Notes: a model not told the origin generated them from the sequence alone. Positions 1 to 8,210 are shown, counted from the stretch's first letter. The stretch: 10,469 bases of DNA from JAYZVT01 sp050248375 (GCA_050248375.1 JBFWSL010000129.1:1-10469), one strand, 5' to 3'. Numbers and translations are program-made.

Positions 1-982
1 CATCGTCACCGTCGCCATGCTGCACCTCGTCAACAATGTGACGGTGCCGGTATCGCTGCTCGGCTCCAAGAGTTACATCCTCTATTCCGGTGTCCAGGAC
101 GCCATGACCCAGTGGTGGTACGGCCACAATGCGGTCGGTTTCTTCCTGACCGCGGGCTTCCTGGGCATGATGTATTACTTCGTGCCCAAGCGGGCCGAAC
201 GTCCCGTCTATTCCTACCGGCTGTCCATCGTCCACTTCTGGTCGCTGATCTTCCTGTACATCTGGGCCGGTCCGCATCACCTGCACTACACCGCGCTGCC
301 CGATTGGGCGCAGACGCTCGGCATGACCTTCTCCATCATGCTGTGGATGCCCTCCTGGGGCGGCATGATCAACGGCCTGATGACGCTCTCGGGCGCATGG
401 GACAAGCTGCGCACCGATCCCGTCATCCGCATGCTCGTGGTGTCTGTCGCCTTCTACGGCATGTCCACCTTCGAGGGTCCGCTGATGAGCGTGAAGGCGG
501 TGAACTCGCTCAGCCACTACACCGACTGGACCATCGGGCATGTGCATTCCGGCGCGCTCGGCTGGGTCGGTTTCGTCAGCTTCGGCGCCATCTACTGCCT
601 GGTGCCCTGGCTCTGGGGCCGCAAGGGGCTCTATTCTCAAAAGCTGGTCGAATGGCACTTCTGGACGGCGACCTTCGGCATCCTGCTCTACATCACGGCC
701 ATGTGGGTGTCCGGCATCCTCCAGGGCCTGATGTGGCGCGCCTACGATCAGCTCGGCTTCCTCGAATACTCCTTCGTGGAAACCGTGGAGGCGATGCATC
801 CCTTCTACATCATTCGCGCGCTCGGCGGCCTCTTGTTCGTCATCGGATCCCTGCTGATGGCATGGAATGTGTGGCGCACCATCCGGGGCGACGAGCCGCT
901 CGATGTGCGCGACCAGCCGGCGATTGCCGCCGCTCCCATCCTGCGCGCCCCGGCCGAAGCCAGGCCCGTGGCAGCCGAGTAG
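1..982 (+). CDS. ccoN: cbb3-type cytochrome c oxidase subunit I, CcoN/FixN (5' part missing)
   Basis: Catalytic haem-copper subunit of the cbb3 oxidase in the inner membrane; it reduces O2 to water and pumps protons. The gene enters from the left edge with its first whole codon at base 2, and about 326 residues remain of a family usually near 480-550, so the first haem b ligand and early helices are outside the window. Numbering from the ATG at 17: His37 (in WYGHNAVGFF) and His87-His88 (in GPHHLHY) fit the three CuB ligands. Tyr81, 44 residues after His37, sits where the His-Tyr cross-link of this family is expected. The His175-Val-His177 pair (in IGHVHSGALGW) fits the axial ligands of haem b3 and haem b. 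Several hydrophobic helices follow, then a soluble Ala/Pro-rich tail. It ends at TAG 980-982, 11 bases before ccoO. The motifs and the following OQP genes leave little doubt. Confidence 0.97.
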   Translation, partial: IVTVAMLHLVNNVTVPVSLLGSKSYILYSGVQDAMTQWWYGHNAVGFFLTAGFLGMMYYFVPKRAERPVYSYRLSIVHFWSLIFLYIWAGPHHLHYTALPDWAQTLGMTFSIMLWMPSWGGMINGLMTLSGAWDKLRTDPVIRMLVVSVAFYGMSTFEGPLMSVKAVNSLSHYTDWTIGHVHSGALGWVGFVSFGAIYCLVPWLWGRKGLYSQKLVEWHFWTATFGILLYITAMWVSGILQGLMWRAYDQLGFLEYSFVETVEAMHPFYIIRALGGLLFVIGSLLMAWNVWRTIRGDEPLDVRDQPAIAAAPILRAPAEARPVAAE

Positions 983-993
983 GAGATCGAAAC

Positions 994-1728
994 ATGGATT
1001 GGTCAAAACACCAGGTTTTCGAGAAGAACTCGATCCTGCTGCTCGTCGGTATTCTGATCGTGGTGGCCATCGGCGGCATCGTGGAGATCGCGCCGCTGTT
1101 CTGGCTCTCCTCCACGGTGGAGAAGGTTCAGGGCATGCGGCCATACACGCCTTTGGAACTGGCCGGCCGGAACATCTACATCCGCGAGGGCTGCTACACC
1201 TGCCATAGCCAGATGATCCGCTCGCTGCGCGACGAGGTCGAACGTTATGGCCATTACAGCCTCGCGGCCGAAAGCATGTATGACCATCCCTTCCAGTGGG
1301 GTTCAAAGCGCACCGGGCCGGACCTGGCGCGCGTCGGGGGAAAGTATTCCGACGAGTGGCATGTCCTCCACTTGCAGAATCCCCGTGCCGTGGTTCCGGA
1401 ATCCATCATGCCCGGCTATCCCTTCCTCTCCCGCACGCCTCTCAAGGCGGCGGATGCCGCCGATCAGCTGAAGGCGCTGCGCCTCGTGGGCGTACCCTAT
1501 AGTGACGAGATGATCGAAAACGCCGGCGCCGACTTCGCCGCGCAGGTCGATCCCGACGCCGACGGAGTGAAGGCGCTGCAGACGCGTTACCCCAAGGCCC
1601 AGGTCCGGCAGTTCGATGGCAACCCCTCCTTCGTCTCGGAGATGGACGCTCTCGTCGCCTATCTGCAGATGCTCGGTACGCTGGTCGATTTCGCAACCTT
1701 CGACGCTTCCGGCCCGAACCTCAGATAG
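994..1728 (+). CDS. ccoO: cbb3-type cytochrome c oxidase subunit II, CcoO/FixO
   Basis: Membrane-anchored mono-haem cytochrome c of the cbb3 oxidase, 244 residues; it relays electrons from CcoP to CcoN on the periplasmic side. An N-terminal hydrophobic anchor (about residues 13-38) is followed by the c-haem site CYTCHS (Cys67, Cys70, His71). Met139 in ESIMPGYPF is the probable sixth iron ligand. The N-terminal start (MDWSKHQVFEKN) and the length are normal for the family. The ATG at 994 has an AGGAG at 981-985, 8 bases upstream, and lies directly after ccoN. The open frame extends far upstream of 994, but that part only overlaps ccoN in another frame. Only the last part (about residues 165-205) looks less conserved. 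Confidence 0.97.
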   Translation: MDWSKHQVFEKNSILLLVGILIVVAIGGIVEIAPLFWLSSTVEKVQGMRPYTPLELAGRNIYIREGCYTCHSQMIRSLRDEVERYGHYSLAAESMYDHPFQWGSKRTGPDLARVGGKYSDEWHVLHLQNPRAVVPESIMPGYPFLSRTPLKAADAADQLKALRLVGVPYSDEMIENAGADFAAQVDPDADGVKALQTRYPKAQVRQFDGNPSFVSEMDALVAYLQMLGTLVDFATFDASGPNLR

Positions 1729-1743
1729 CCCGGAGAAACAGTG

Positions 1744-1926
1744 ATGGATTATCCCGCGATTGTCAGCATCACCCAGTCGGCAGCGCTCGTCTTCTTCGTA
1801 GTTCTGTTCGCCGCGGTTGTGGCCTACGCACTGTGGCCCGGCAACAAACAGCGTTTTGAAAGGGCGGCCCGACTGCCGCTGGATCATGGCGCCGACGCGC
1901 CGCGCAGCAAGAGAAGCAAGATATGA
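1744..1926 (+). CDS. ccoQ: cbb3-type oxidase subunit IV, CcoQ/FixQ
   Basis: Small single-helix membrane subunit, 60 residues, that in studied systems stabilises the CcoP-CcoNO association and is not itself catalytic. One transmembrane segment (about residues 11-32) is followed by LWPGNKQRFERAARLPL, which matches the family pattern of a Trp/Pro turn, basic residues and an AARLPL ending, and then a basic tail. I chose ATG 1744, 7 bases after GGAGA (1732-1736); a GTG at 1741 directly before it is in frame but too close to that site. The stop TGA (1924-1926) overlaps the ccoP start in an ATGA, which suggests translational coupling. Confidence 0.92.
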   Translation: MDYPAIVSITQSAALVFFVVLFAAVVAYALWPGNKQRFERAARLPLDHGADAPRSKRSKI

Positions 1927-2789
1927 GCCGCCCCGAGATAGACGACGTCACCGGCGTCGAAACCACCGGCCACGAATGGGACGGAATCAAGGAGCTCAAC
2001 AAGCCGCTGCCGAAGTGGTGGCTTTGGGTGCTCTATGCCACCATCGTCTGGTCCATCGGCTATTGGGTGCTGATGCCGGCCTGGCCGCTTGTCGCCAGTC
2101 ACAGCAAGGGGCTCCTCGGCTACAGCCAGAGATCAGTCGTTCAGAAATTGCTCGATGATGCGAGGGCCGCGCAGGCTTCCTTGCGCAGCCGCATAGCCAG
2201 TTCGGACCTCGCCAGCATCAAGTCCGACCCGGAACTGCTGCAATTCGCAATGGCTGGCGGAGCGGCGGCATTCGGCGACAACTGCGCGCCATGTCATGGA
2301 CGGGGCGCCCAGGGTGCGAAGGGCTATCCCAACCTGAATGATGACGACTGGCTCTGGGGTGGCGGAATAAACGACATCCACAAGACCCTGCTGTCAGGCA
2401 TACGCTCCGGCCACAGCGATGCGCGCGACAATCAGATGCCCGCTTTCGGGCGCGACGGGATCCTCAATCAAGAAGAAATCAGAGCCGTTGTGCAGTATGT
2501 CCTGTCCCTTTCCGGCCGCTCGGATGATGCCGTTGCCGCGGCTGCGGGCGCGAAGCTGTTCACGGACAACTGCGTCGCCTGTCACGGCGAAGGCGGCAAG
2601 GGCAATCGCGAACTGGGCGCTCCGAACCTGACCGACGCCATCTGGCTTTACGGTTCCGACAAGGCGGACATCACGGACGTCATCCGCAACGCGCGGAACG
2701 GCGTCATGCCTGCCTGGCAGGGCCGTCTCGATCCGGTGACCATCAAGCAGCTTGCTGTCTATGTTCACTCGCTGGGCGGCGGAGAATAG
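1923..2789 (+). CDS. ccoP: cbb3-type cytochrome c oxidase subunit III, di-haem CcoP/FixP
   Basis: Membrane-bound di-haem cytochrome c, 288 residues; it takes electrons from soluble cytochrome c or the bc1 complex and passes them to CcoO. After a short acidic N-terminus (GVETTGHEWDGIKELNKPLP, the typical CcoP leader), one transmembrane helix spans about residues 32-52. Two cytochrome c domains follow: CAPCHG (Cys121, Cys124, His125) with Met172 in DNQMPAF, and CVACHG (Cys217, Cys220, His221) with Met262 in NGVMPAW. Both domains therefore have complete haem ligands. The start overlaps the ccoQ stop by 4 bases, with only a weak purine-rich stretch upstream, so reinitiation after ccoQ is likely. 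Confidence 0.97.
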   Translation: MSRPEIDDVTGVETTGHEWDGIKELNKPLPKWWLWVLYATIVWSIGYWVLMPAWPLVASHSKGLLGYSQRSVVQKLLDDARAAQASLRSRIASSDLASIKSDPELLQFAMAGGAAAFGDNCAPCHGRGAQGAKGYPNLNDDDWLWGGGINDIHKTLLSGIRSGHSDARDNQMPAFGRDGILNQEEIRAVVQYVLSLSGRSDDAVAAAAGAKLFTDNCVACHGEGGKGNRELGAPNLTDAIWLYGSDKADITDVIRNARNGVMPAWQGRLDPVTIKQLAVYVHSLGGGE

Positions 2790-2804
2790 CCGGGTCTTGT
2801 GTCC

Positions 2805-4343
2805 ATGTGGAACACGGCAAGGCATGACATCGCCATGACACCTCCAGCACACGCCGTTTCGCCTGCCGCGAACGCCGAGGCTGCGCCAGGTATCGAGAAG
2901 GTGGAGGCGGAAGCCGTTAACGCGAAGGCCAACCGCCCGCTTTACGCGGCGCGTGAGAAGATTTACGCCAAGCGCGCGCATGGCCTTTTCCGCAACGTCA
3001 AATGGGTCGTCATGGCCGTGACCCTGGGCATCTACTATGTGCTGCCCTGGTTGCGCTGGGATCGCGGCGCCCATGCGCCGGACCAGGCCGTGCTGCTGGA
3101 TTTTCCCAGCCGTCGCTTTTATTTCTTCTTTTTGGAAATCTGGCCGCAGGAATTCTATTTCGTTACCGGCCTTCTCATACTTGCCGCGCTGGCCCTGTTC
3201 ATGGTCACCGCGCTGGCCGGACGGGTCTGGTGCGGCTATGCCTGCCCACAGACGGTCTGGACGGACCTGATGATAGCGGTCGAACGCTTCTGGCAGGGCG
3301 ACCGCAATGCGCGCATGCGCCTCGACAAGCAGCCATGGAACAGCGGCAAGATCTGGCGCAAGGGCGCGACCCACTTCACATGGCTGCTTATTGGCCTGGC
3401 TACCGGCGGAGCCTTCGTCTTCTACTTCCGCGACGCGCCCACGCTTGCGCGCGAACTGGCGACTTTCCAGGCGCCCGCGATTGCGTGGATATTTCTCGGC
3501 ATCTTCACCGGAACCACGTACCTTCTCGGCGGCATCGCCCGCGAGCAGGTCTGCACCTACATGTGTCCCTGGCCGCGGATCCAGGGCGCGATGTTCGATC
3601 GCCACTCCTTGCTGGTCAGTTATCGCGACTGGCGCGGGGAGCCGCGTGGACCGCACAAGGCGGGTGAGACGTGGTCGGGCAGGGGAGACTGTATCGACTG
3701 CAAGCAGTGCGTCGCCGTATGCCCTGTCGGCATCGATATTCGCGACGGACCGCAGTTGGAGTGCATCCAGTGCGCGCTCTGCATCGATGCCTGCAACACC
3801 ATCATGGATAAGGTCGGCCGCCCGCGCGGCCTGATCGCCTATGACACCGTTGGCAATCTCGAGGCGGCAGCCAAGGGTAGCTCGGAGCGGGTCCGGTTGT
3901 TGCGTCCGCGCGTCATCGGCTATGCGGCATTGTTCGCGCTCGTTGGCCTGGTCATGCTTGTGGCGCTGGCCAACCGGACGGTCCTTGAGGTCAACGTGCT
4001 TCGTGACCGCAACCCGCTTTATGTGACCCTGTCCGATGGCAGTGTGCGTAATGGCTATACGCTGAAGATTCTGAACAAGCGCAATGAGCCCCGCCGATTT
4101 GGGCTGACGGTAACGGGGTTGCCTGCTGCCGATATCCGCGTCGTCGGATACGAGAATGAGGCCGATCCCTCGATCGAGGTTGCCCCCGACGGCCTGCGCA
4201 GCCTGCGCGTGTTCGTGACGCTGGCGAAGGGGCGCGCCGAAACGATCGGGCATGACGCGGTTCCGTTCGATTTCGTCGTCACTGATCGGACGGACGGGAC
4301 CAGTACATCCAACGACACGAGTTTCCGCGCAGGTGGCCAATGA
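2805..4343 (+). CDS. ccoG: cbb3 oxidase assembly polyferredoxin CcoG/FixG (Cu reductase)
   Basis: Integral membrane protein with two 4Fe-4S clusters, 512 residues from the ATG at 2805. CcoG is known to reduce Cu(II) to Cu(I) for CuB-site assembly. Sequence evidence: several transmembrane helices in the first half (the first near residues 64-82); two conserved membrane Cys pairs, CGYACPQ (Cys143, Cys147) and CTYMCPWP (Cys250, Cys254); then two ferredoxin motifs, CIDCKQCVAVCP (about 296-307) and CIQCALCIDAC (about 320-330). One further helix leads to a C-terminal Ig-like beta domain of about 120 residues. The start is uncertain: GTG 2799 (14 bases after GGAG), ATG 2805 and ATG 2835 are all in frame, and none has an ideal ribosome binding site. 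The stop overlaps ccoH by 4 bases. Confidence 0.95.
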   Translation: MWNTARHDIAMTPPAHAVSPAANAEAAPGIEKVEAEAVNAKANRPLYAAREKIYAKRAHGLFRNVKWVVMAVTLGIYYVLPWLRWDRGAHAPDQAVLLDFPSRRFYFFFLEIWPQEFYFVTGLLILAALALFMVTALAGRVWCGYACPQTVWTDLMIAVERFWQGDRNARMRLDKQPWNSGKIWRKGATHFTWLLIGLATGGAFVFYFRDAPTLARELATFQAPAIAWIFLGIFTGTTYLLGGIAREQVCTYMCPWPRIQGAMFDRHSLLVSYRDWRGEPRGPHKAGETWSGRGDCIDCKQCVAVCPVGIDIRDGPQLECIQCALCIDACNTIMDKVGRPRGLIAYDTVGNLEAAAKGSSERVRLLRPRVIGYAALFALVGLVMLVALANRTVLEVNVLRDRNPLYVTLSDGSVRNGYTLKILNKRNEPRRFGLTVTGLPAADIRVVGYENEADPSIEVAPDGLRSLRVFVTLAKGRAETIGHDAVPFDFVVTDRTDGTSTSNDTSFRAGGQ

Positions 4344-4846
4344 TGCAGATGTTTTCGCTTCACCAGGGATTGACCGGGCGTCACGTACTGGCGGCGCTGT
4401 TCGGTTTCTTCGGCCTCATGGCTGTGGCCAACGGCTTCTTCGTCTATTACGCGGTCGGAACCTTCAACGGCTTCGAGACCCGCGATGCATACCGGCGAGG
4501 GCTCGAATACAACCAGCGCGTCGAGGCTGGCGAGGCGCAGGCTCGCCTCGGCTGGAAGGCCAGCGCGAGCTACGACCACGGTCGCGGCGTGCTCGGGATC
4601 AGCGTCATGGATCAGGCGGGTGCGCCGCTTGCGGGAATGAGCGCGCGGGCCCGGGTTGGCCGGCCTGTCCATGACCGCGAGGACGCGGAATTGAGCCTGC
4701 GCGAGACTTCCTCGGGTATCTATGAGGTCCGCGTGAACCTGCGGCCCGGCCAATGGATACTCAATGTCGAGCTGTTCGCCGGCGATGGCCGGGAACTCCC
4801 GGTCTACCGCATCAAGGACCGTCTCTGGGTCAGGGAGGGCTCATGA
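4340..4846 (+). CDS. ccoH: cbb3 oxidase assembly protein CcoH/FixH
   Basis: Single-pass membrane protein, 168 residues, needed in other bacteria for a stable cbb3 complex and found associated with it. One transmembrane helix (about residues 16-40, with the NGFFVYYA motif common in FixH) is followed by a periplasmic domain. That domain has the FixH pattern: a Tyr-rich region after the helix (GLEYNQRVEAG), a central beta-rich part, and SGIYEVRVNLRPGQWIL near residues 126-141. The ATG at 4340 overlaps the ccoG stop (ATGA). A second ATG at 4343 is better spaced from AGGTGG (4331-4336), so the true first residue may be Met2. The identification rests on motif pattern and position between ccoG and ccoI. 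Confidence 0.92.
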   Translation: MMQMFSLHQGLTGRHVLAALFGFFGLMAVANGFFVYYAVGTFNGFETRDAYRRGLEYNQRVEAGEAQARLGWKASASYDHGRGVLGISVMDQAGAPLAGMSARARVGRPVHDREDAELSLRETSSGIYEVRVNLRPGQWILNVELFAGDGRELPVYRIKDRLWVREGS

Positions 4847-7026
4847 GCATCGCGGTCGCCGATCACACATCCACGCCGGCATCTCCGGCCAGGCGGCAAT
4901 CCGCCCATGCAACCTTCGCCATAGAAAACATGCGTTGCGGGGGCTGCCTGCGCTCGGTCGAGAAGGCGCTCGCGGCTGCGAGCGGGGTCTCTGCCGCACG
5001 CGGCAATCTTTCCGCCAAGCGCGTGACCGTAACTTATGATCCGGAGGTGAGCTCCCAGGACGCGCTGATCGCAACCCTGGAGCGCGCGGGCTTCAAGGCG
5101 GCGCCCATGGCGCTGATTGCGTCCTCAACCGGAGAAGACAACGCCTGGCTGCGCCGCATTGGCGTCGCCGGCTTCGCGGCGGCGAATATCATGCTGCTGT
5201 CCGTTGCGGTGTGGTCGGGCACGGCAAGCGACATGGACCCCATGACCCAGGCGCTGCTGCATCATCTTTCGGCCCTCATCGCGCTGCCGGCCGTCGCCTA
5301 TGCAGGTCAGCCATTCTTTGCATCGGGCCTCACTGCTGTCAGGGCGGGCCGGCTCAACATGGACGTGCCCATATCGCTCGCCGTGATCCTTGCCACCGCC
5401 ATGAGCGTTTTCCAGATGTTCAAGGGGTCGGAGCAGGTCTATTTCGACGCTTCGGTGACGCTGCTCTTCTTTCTGCTGATCGGCCGGTGGCTGGATCAGA
5501 GACTGCGCGCGCGGGCGCAGGGCGAAGCCCAGAACTTGCTGTCACTTCAATCCGGCATGGCGACCGTCGTCGATTCGCAGGGGCGCCAGAGCAGCATTCC
5601 GGCCCATGCACTGATGCCCGGCATGCTGGTCCAGGTCGCGGCGGGCGAACGCATTCCGGCCGATGGCGAGATCTCCACGGGCGGCAGCCAGGTCGACATG
5701 AGCCTGATTACCGGAGAAAGCGCGCCGGAAAAGGCGGGTCCGGGCGCGGCGGTCTATGCCGGAACGCTCAATCTCACCGCGCCATTTACTTTCCTCGTAA
5801 CCGCGTCGGATGACATGACGCTGCTGTCCGAAATCGGCCGCCTCATGGCCAACGCGGAGCAGGGGCGTGCAAGCTATCGCCGTGTCGCCGATCGGGCGGC
5901 CGCGCTCTATGCGCCGGTAGTGCATCTGCTTGCCGCGGCGACCTTCGCGGGTTGGCTGCTGCTTGGTGCGGGTTGGGAGCAGGCGCTCGTCTGTGCCATT
6001 GCCGTGCTCATCATCACCTGTCCCTGCGCTCTGGCGCTTGCCGTTCCCGTGGTGCAGATCGCGGCCGCGAGCCGCCTGTTCCGCCGGGGCGTGCTGATAA
6101 AGTCCGGTGATGCCCTTGAGAGGCTGGCGGCCATAGACACGGTGGTATTCGACAAGACCGGAACGCTGACTCTCGGCCGTCCGGTTCTCGCCAATGCCGG
6201 CAATATCTGCACGAACATCCTGCGTGCCGCCGGAGGTCTTGCAGGGGCCAGCCGGCATCCCTATGCGCGCGCGGTCGCGGAGGCGGCCCGGGCGCGGCTG
6301 GGCGCGGTGACGTCTGGAGAGGGCGTGACGGAAGCGGCAGGCTTCGGGATGGTGAGCAGGGCGGCATCCGGTGAGGAGAGGCTGGGCTCTCCTTCTTATT
6401 GCGGCCTGGACGGGGATGGCGTTGACGCAAGCGTTTGTTACCGGTCGCCGCAGGGAAAAATAACGTGCTTCGAGTTCGAGGATCCCATCAGGCCTGACGC
6501 CGCCAATGTGGTGGCGCGGCTCGCTGCCCGGGATATCGACGTGAGATTGCTTTCGGGCGACCGCAGCCATGCGGTCCAACGGGTGGCAAGAGAACTTTCG
6601 GTCTCCAAGTGGGAGGGAGAGGTCACGCCGGCGCGGAAAATCGGTCATCTCGATGAACTGCGCCGGCGTGGTCACAAGGTGCTGATGATTGGCGACGGCC
6701 TCAACGACGCGCCCGCGCTCGCGGCAGCGCATGTATCCATGTCTCCCGCCTCCGCCGCCGACATTTCCCAGCGCGCGGCGGACCTGGTCTTTCAGGGCGA
6801 CCGGCTGTCGCCGCTAATTGAGGCGCTGGACGTGGCACGCCGCTCACGCACCATGGCAATGCAGAATTTCGCGATCGCGCTCGCCTACAACGCCATATGT
6901 GTTCCCTTGGCCATGGCTGGATACGTGACGCCTTTGATCGCCGCGCTGGCGATGTCCACGTCGTCGATTCTGGTCACTGTCAATGCGATGCGCCTGTCGC
7001 TGAGCGCACGGGAGAGCGGGGGATGA
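4843..7026 (+). CDS. ccoI: Cu-transporting P1B-type ATPase CcoI/FixI
   Basis: Copper-exporting P-type ATPase, 727 residues; in studied bacteria it supplies periplasmic copper for cbb3 assembly rather than copper tolerance. An N-terminal heavy-metal domain carries MRCGGC (Cys32, Cys35). The catalytic parts follow in order: actuator TGES (from Thr290), membrane metal site CPC (Cys393-Pro-Cys395), phosphorylation loop DKTGT (Asp437), the nucleotide-binding His-Pro (His472) and the hinge GDGLND (from Gly617), with membrane helices before and after. All signature residues are intact. The frame is open upstream to 4753, but ATG 4843 has a strong GGGAGG-type site at 4832-4839, gives the family N-terminus and overlaps the ccoH stop (ATGA). 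The region between the phosphorylation site and the hinge (about 440-560) is somewhat short, as is usual for CcoI. Confidence 0.97.
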   Translation: MSIAVADHTSTPASPARRQSAHATFAIENMRCGGCLRSVEKALAAASGVSAARGNLSAKRVTVTYDPEVSSQDALIATLERAGFKAAPMALIASSTGEDNAWLRRIGVAGFAAANIMLLSVAVWSGTASDMDPMTQALLHHLSALIALPAVAYAGQPFFASGLTAVRAGRLNMDVPISLAVILATAMSVFQMFKGSEQVYFDASVTLLFFLLIGRWLDQRLRARAQGEAQNLLSLQSGMATVVDSQGRQSSIPAHALMPGMLVQVAAGERIPADGEISTGGSQVDMSLITGESAPEKAGPGAAVYAGTLNLTAPFTFLVTASDDMTLLSEIGRLMANAEQGRASYRRVADRAAALYAPVVHLLAAATFAGWLLLGAGWEQALVCAIAVLIITCPCALALAVPVVQIAAASRLFRRGVLIKSGDALERLAAIDTVVFDKTGTLTLGRPVLANAGNICTNILRAAGGLAGASRHPYARAVAEAARARLGAVTSGEGVTEAAGFGMVSRAASGEERLGSPSYCGLDGDGVDASVCYRSPQGKITCFEFEDPIRPDAANVVARLAARDIDVRLLSGDRSHAVQRVARELSVSKWEGEVTPARKIGHLDELRRRGHKVLMIGDGLNDAPALAAAHVSMSPASAADISQRAADLVFQGDRLSPLIEALDVARRSRTMAMQNFAIALAYNAICVPLAMAGYVTPLIAALAMSTSSILVTVNAMRLSLSARESGG

Positions 7027-7172
7027 GCGCGCTTGCCTGGCTTATTCCCGTGGCGCTGCTGCTGGGTGGACTGGGTCTTGCAGCCTTCATGTGGGCGCTG
7101 CGTTCGGGACAGTTCGAGGATCTCGAAGGTGCCGCGTTCCGGGCTATCGACGACGAGCGCCCCGACCCCTGA
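7023..7172 (+). CDS. ccoS: cbb3 oxidase maturation protein CcoS
   Basis: Very small single-helix membrane protein, 49 residues. CcoS is required for insertion of haem and copper cofactors into CcoN in studied systems. The sequence has one transmembrane segment (about residues 6-26) followed by SGQFEDLEGAAFRAIDDE, which closely follows the family's conserved GQF-DLEG-A-RI-DD tail. The ATG at 7023 overlaps the ccoI stop by 4 bases and has GGAGAG at 7011-7016. It is the last gene of the cco cluster. Its last 29 bases are also the 3' end of the gene on the opposite strand. Confidence 0.93.
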   Translation: MSALAWLIPVALLLGGLGLAAFMWALRSGQFEDLEGAAFRAIDDERPDP

Positions 7173-7980
7173 CGGGTGCTTTTCGCCGCGAAGCCGGTTT
7201 CGGCTCGGGTGCGACCGTGGCGCGATAGGCGTGCCAGGTGGCATGGCCGATCAAGGGAAAGACAATCGCCAGCCCGGCGAAAAGCGTGGCGAAACCCACC
7301 GCGATCATCGCAGCGATCAGGGCGGCCCAAAGCAGCATCGGCTTGGGATTGCGCCTGATCGCCTCGATACTGGACATCGCCGCCGTTACGACATCGATCT
7401 TGCGCTCCATGAGCAGCGGCACTGAAATGGCCGTGACCGCGTACACTGCGAAGGCCAGCAGCGCTCCCGCCACCGTTCCCGCGCATAGCAGCCCCAGGCC
7501 GCTCCAGGTGAACAGCAGCGCTGGCACAAACTCCGAAGCATGGGGCAGATCGGTCGGGCCAACGAACAGCATGAACAGCAGCAAGGCGATTTCAAGCCAG
7601 ACGAAAAAAAGGATCAGCAGGCCGACGCCCAGGAAGGCAAGCTGGCCCGGCGAACGCGTACCCACGAAAACCATGTCGGCGAGGCGCACCGGCAGGCCCG
7701 CCTCGAGGCGGCGGCTGGCTTCGTAAAGGCCGACCGCGAACATGGGTCCGGTGAGCAGGAAGCCGCCCGCCAGAGGCAGGATCAGGGACTCCCAGCCGGC
7801 CCAGTAAAGGCCAAAGGTGATGACAAACGCGGCGAGCGCGAACACGGCGCCGTAGAGCATGCTGTAGACAGGCAGCGCCCACAGGTCCCGCCAGCCCGCG
7901 CCGAGCCATGCCCACGGGGCATCGAAAGCAAGTTTCCGGAGACGTACCGACGCGTGAATCGGATTTTCATGCTTGACCAT
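7144..7980 (-). CDS. DUF2189-type integral membrane protein, function unknown
   Basis: Hydrophobic protein of 278 residues with about six membrane segments (roughly 36-60, 65-88, 113-140, two within 153-190, 215-247) and a strongly basic C-terminal tail (RRKAPVRGRGARRR). The motifs WRDLWALPVYSMLYG, PLAGGFLLTGPMFAVGLYE and the following SRRLEAG match what I know of DUF2189 proteins, which have no established function. I chose the ATG at 7980 because a run of six G lies 7 bases upstream; in-frame ATGs at 7995 and 8019 (giving up to 291 residues) have no visible ribosome site. The open frame reaches back to 8244, but that part is compositionally unlike a protein. The gene converges on ccoS and overlaps its end. 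It sits beside the cbb3 genes and a Crp/Fnr gene, which makes a link to respiration possible but unproven. Confidence 0.85.
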   Translation of the reverse strand: MVKHENPIHASVRLRKLAFDAPWAWLGAGWRDLWALPVYSMLYGAVFALAAFVITFGLYWAGWESLILPLAGGFLLTGPMFAVGLYEASRRLEAGLPVRLADMVFVGTRSPGQLAFLGVGLLILFFVWLEIALLLFMLFVGPTDLPHASEFVPALLFTWSGLGLLCAGTVAGALLAFAVYAVTAISVPLLMERKIDVVTAAMSSIEAIRRNPKPMLLWAALIAAMIAVGFATLFAGLAIVFPLIGHATWHAYRATVAPEPKPASRRKAPVRGRGARRR

Positions 7981-8037
7981 ATGGACGCCCCCCATTTTCA
8001 AACGATGCATATCTGTCATGAATGGCACATTGGCGGG

Positions 8038-8051
8038 TTGATCTGGGTCAG
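8038..8051. promoter_or_regulatory. Possible FNR-like box (weak)
   Basis: TTGAT-CTGG-GTCAG matches the FNR consensus TTGAT-N4-ATCAA perfectly in the left half and at 3 of 5 positions in the right half. Its centre is about 65 bases upstream of the preferred DUF2189 start (7980) on the - strand, with a TATGCA -10-like hexamer at 8011-8006 between them. That would place the box near -45 of a start site around 7999. It is also about 215 bases upstream of the Crp/Fnr gene. An 8-of-10 match can arise by chance. Confidence 0.2.
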
Positions 8052-8210
8052 AAGTCGATGGAGAGGCGCTGCCGCCCGGTTCGGAAGGCCGCAAGGGTTC
8101 CCGCGACCGCAAATCCTGCCGCCGTCGCAAGCCTTGGCCAGGCGTCTCGGGCCATGCTCTGCTTCTGCACTGCAAGCTCGGATCCATTCTGCTAATGTGC
8201 CGCAATCGAT

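Noticed and set aside
112..993. Upstream extension of the ccoO frame
   Set aside because: It overlaps ccoN in another frame and has Arg/His/Leu-rich shadow composition; ATG 994 has a good ribosome site and the family N-terminus.
2394..4340. 648-residue open frame on the - strand opposite ccoP/ccoG
   Set aside because: It lies opposite two clearly real genes, is rich in Arg, Asp, Gln and His with no domain pattern, and arises from the GC-rich codon bias of the + strand genes.
5542..6732. 396-residue open frame on the - strand opposite ccoI
   Set aside because: Fully inside ccoI, which has every P-type ATPase motif; Arg/His-rich composition typical of an antisense shadow.
7192..7205. Hairpin AGCCG-GTTT-CGGCT after ccoS as a terminator
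   Set aside because: Short 5-bp stem, no T-run on either strand, and it lies inside the DUF2189 coding region.
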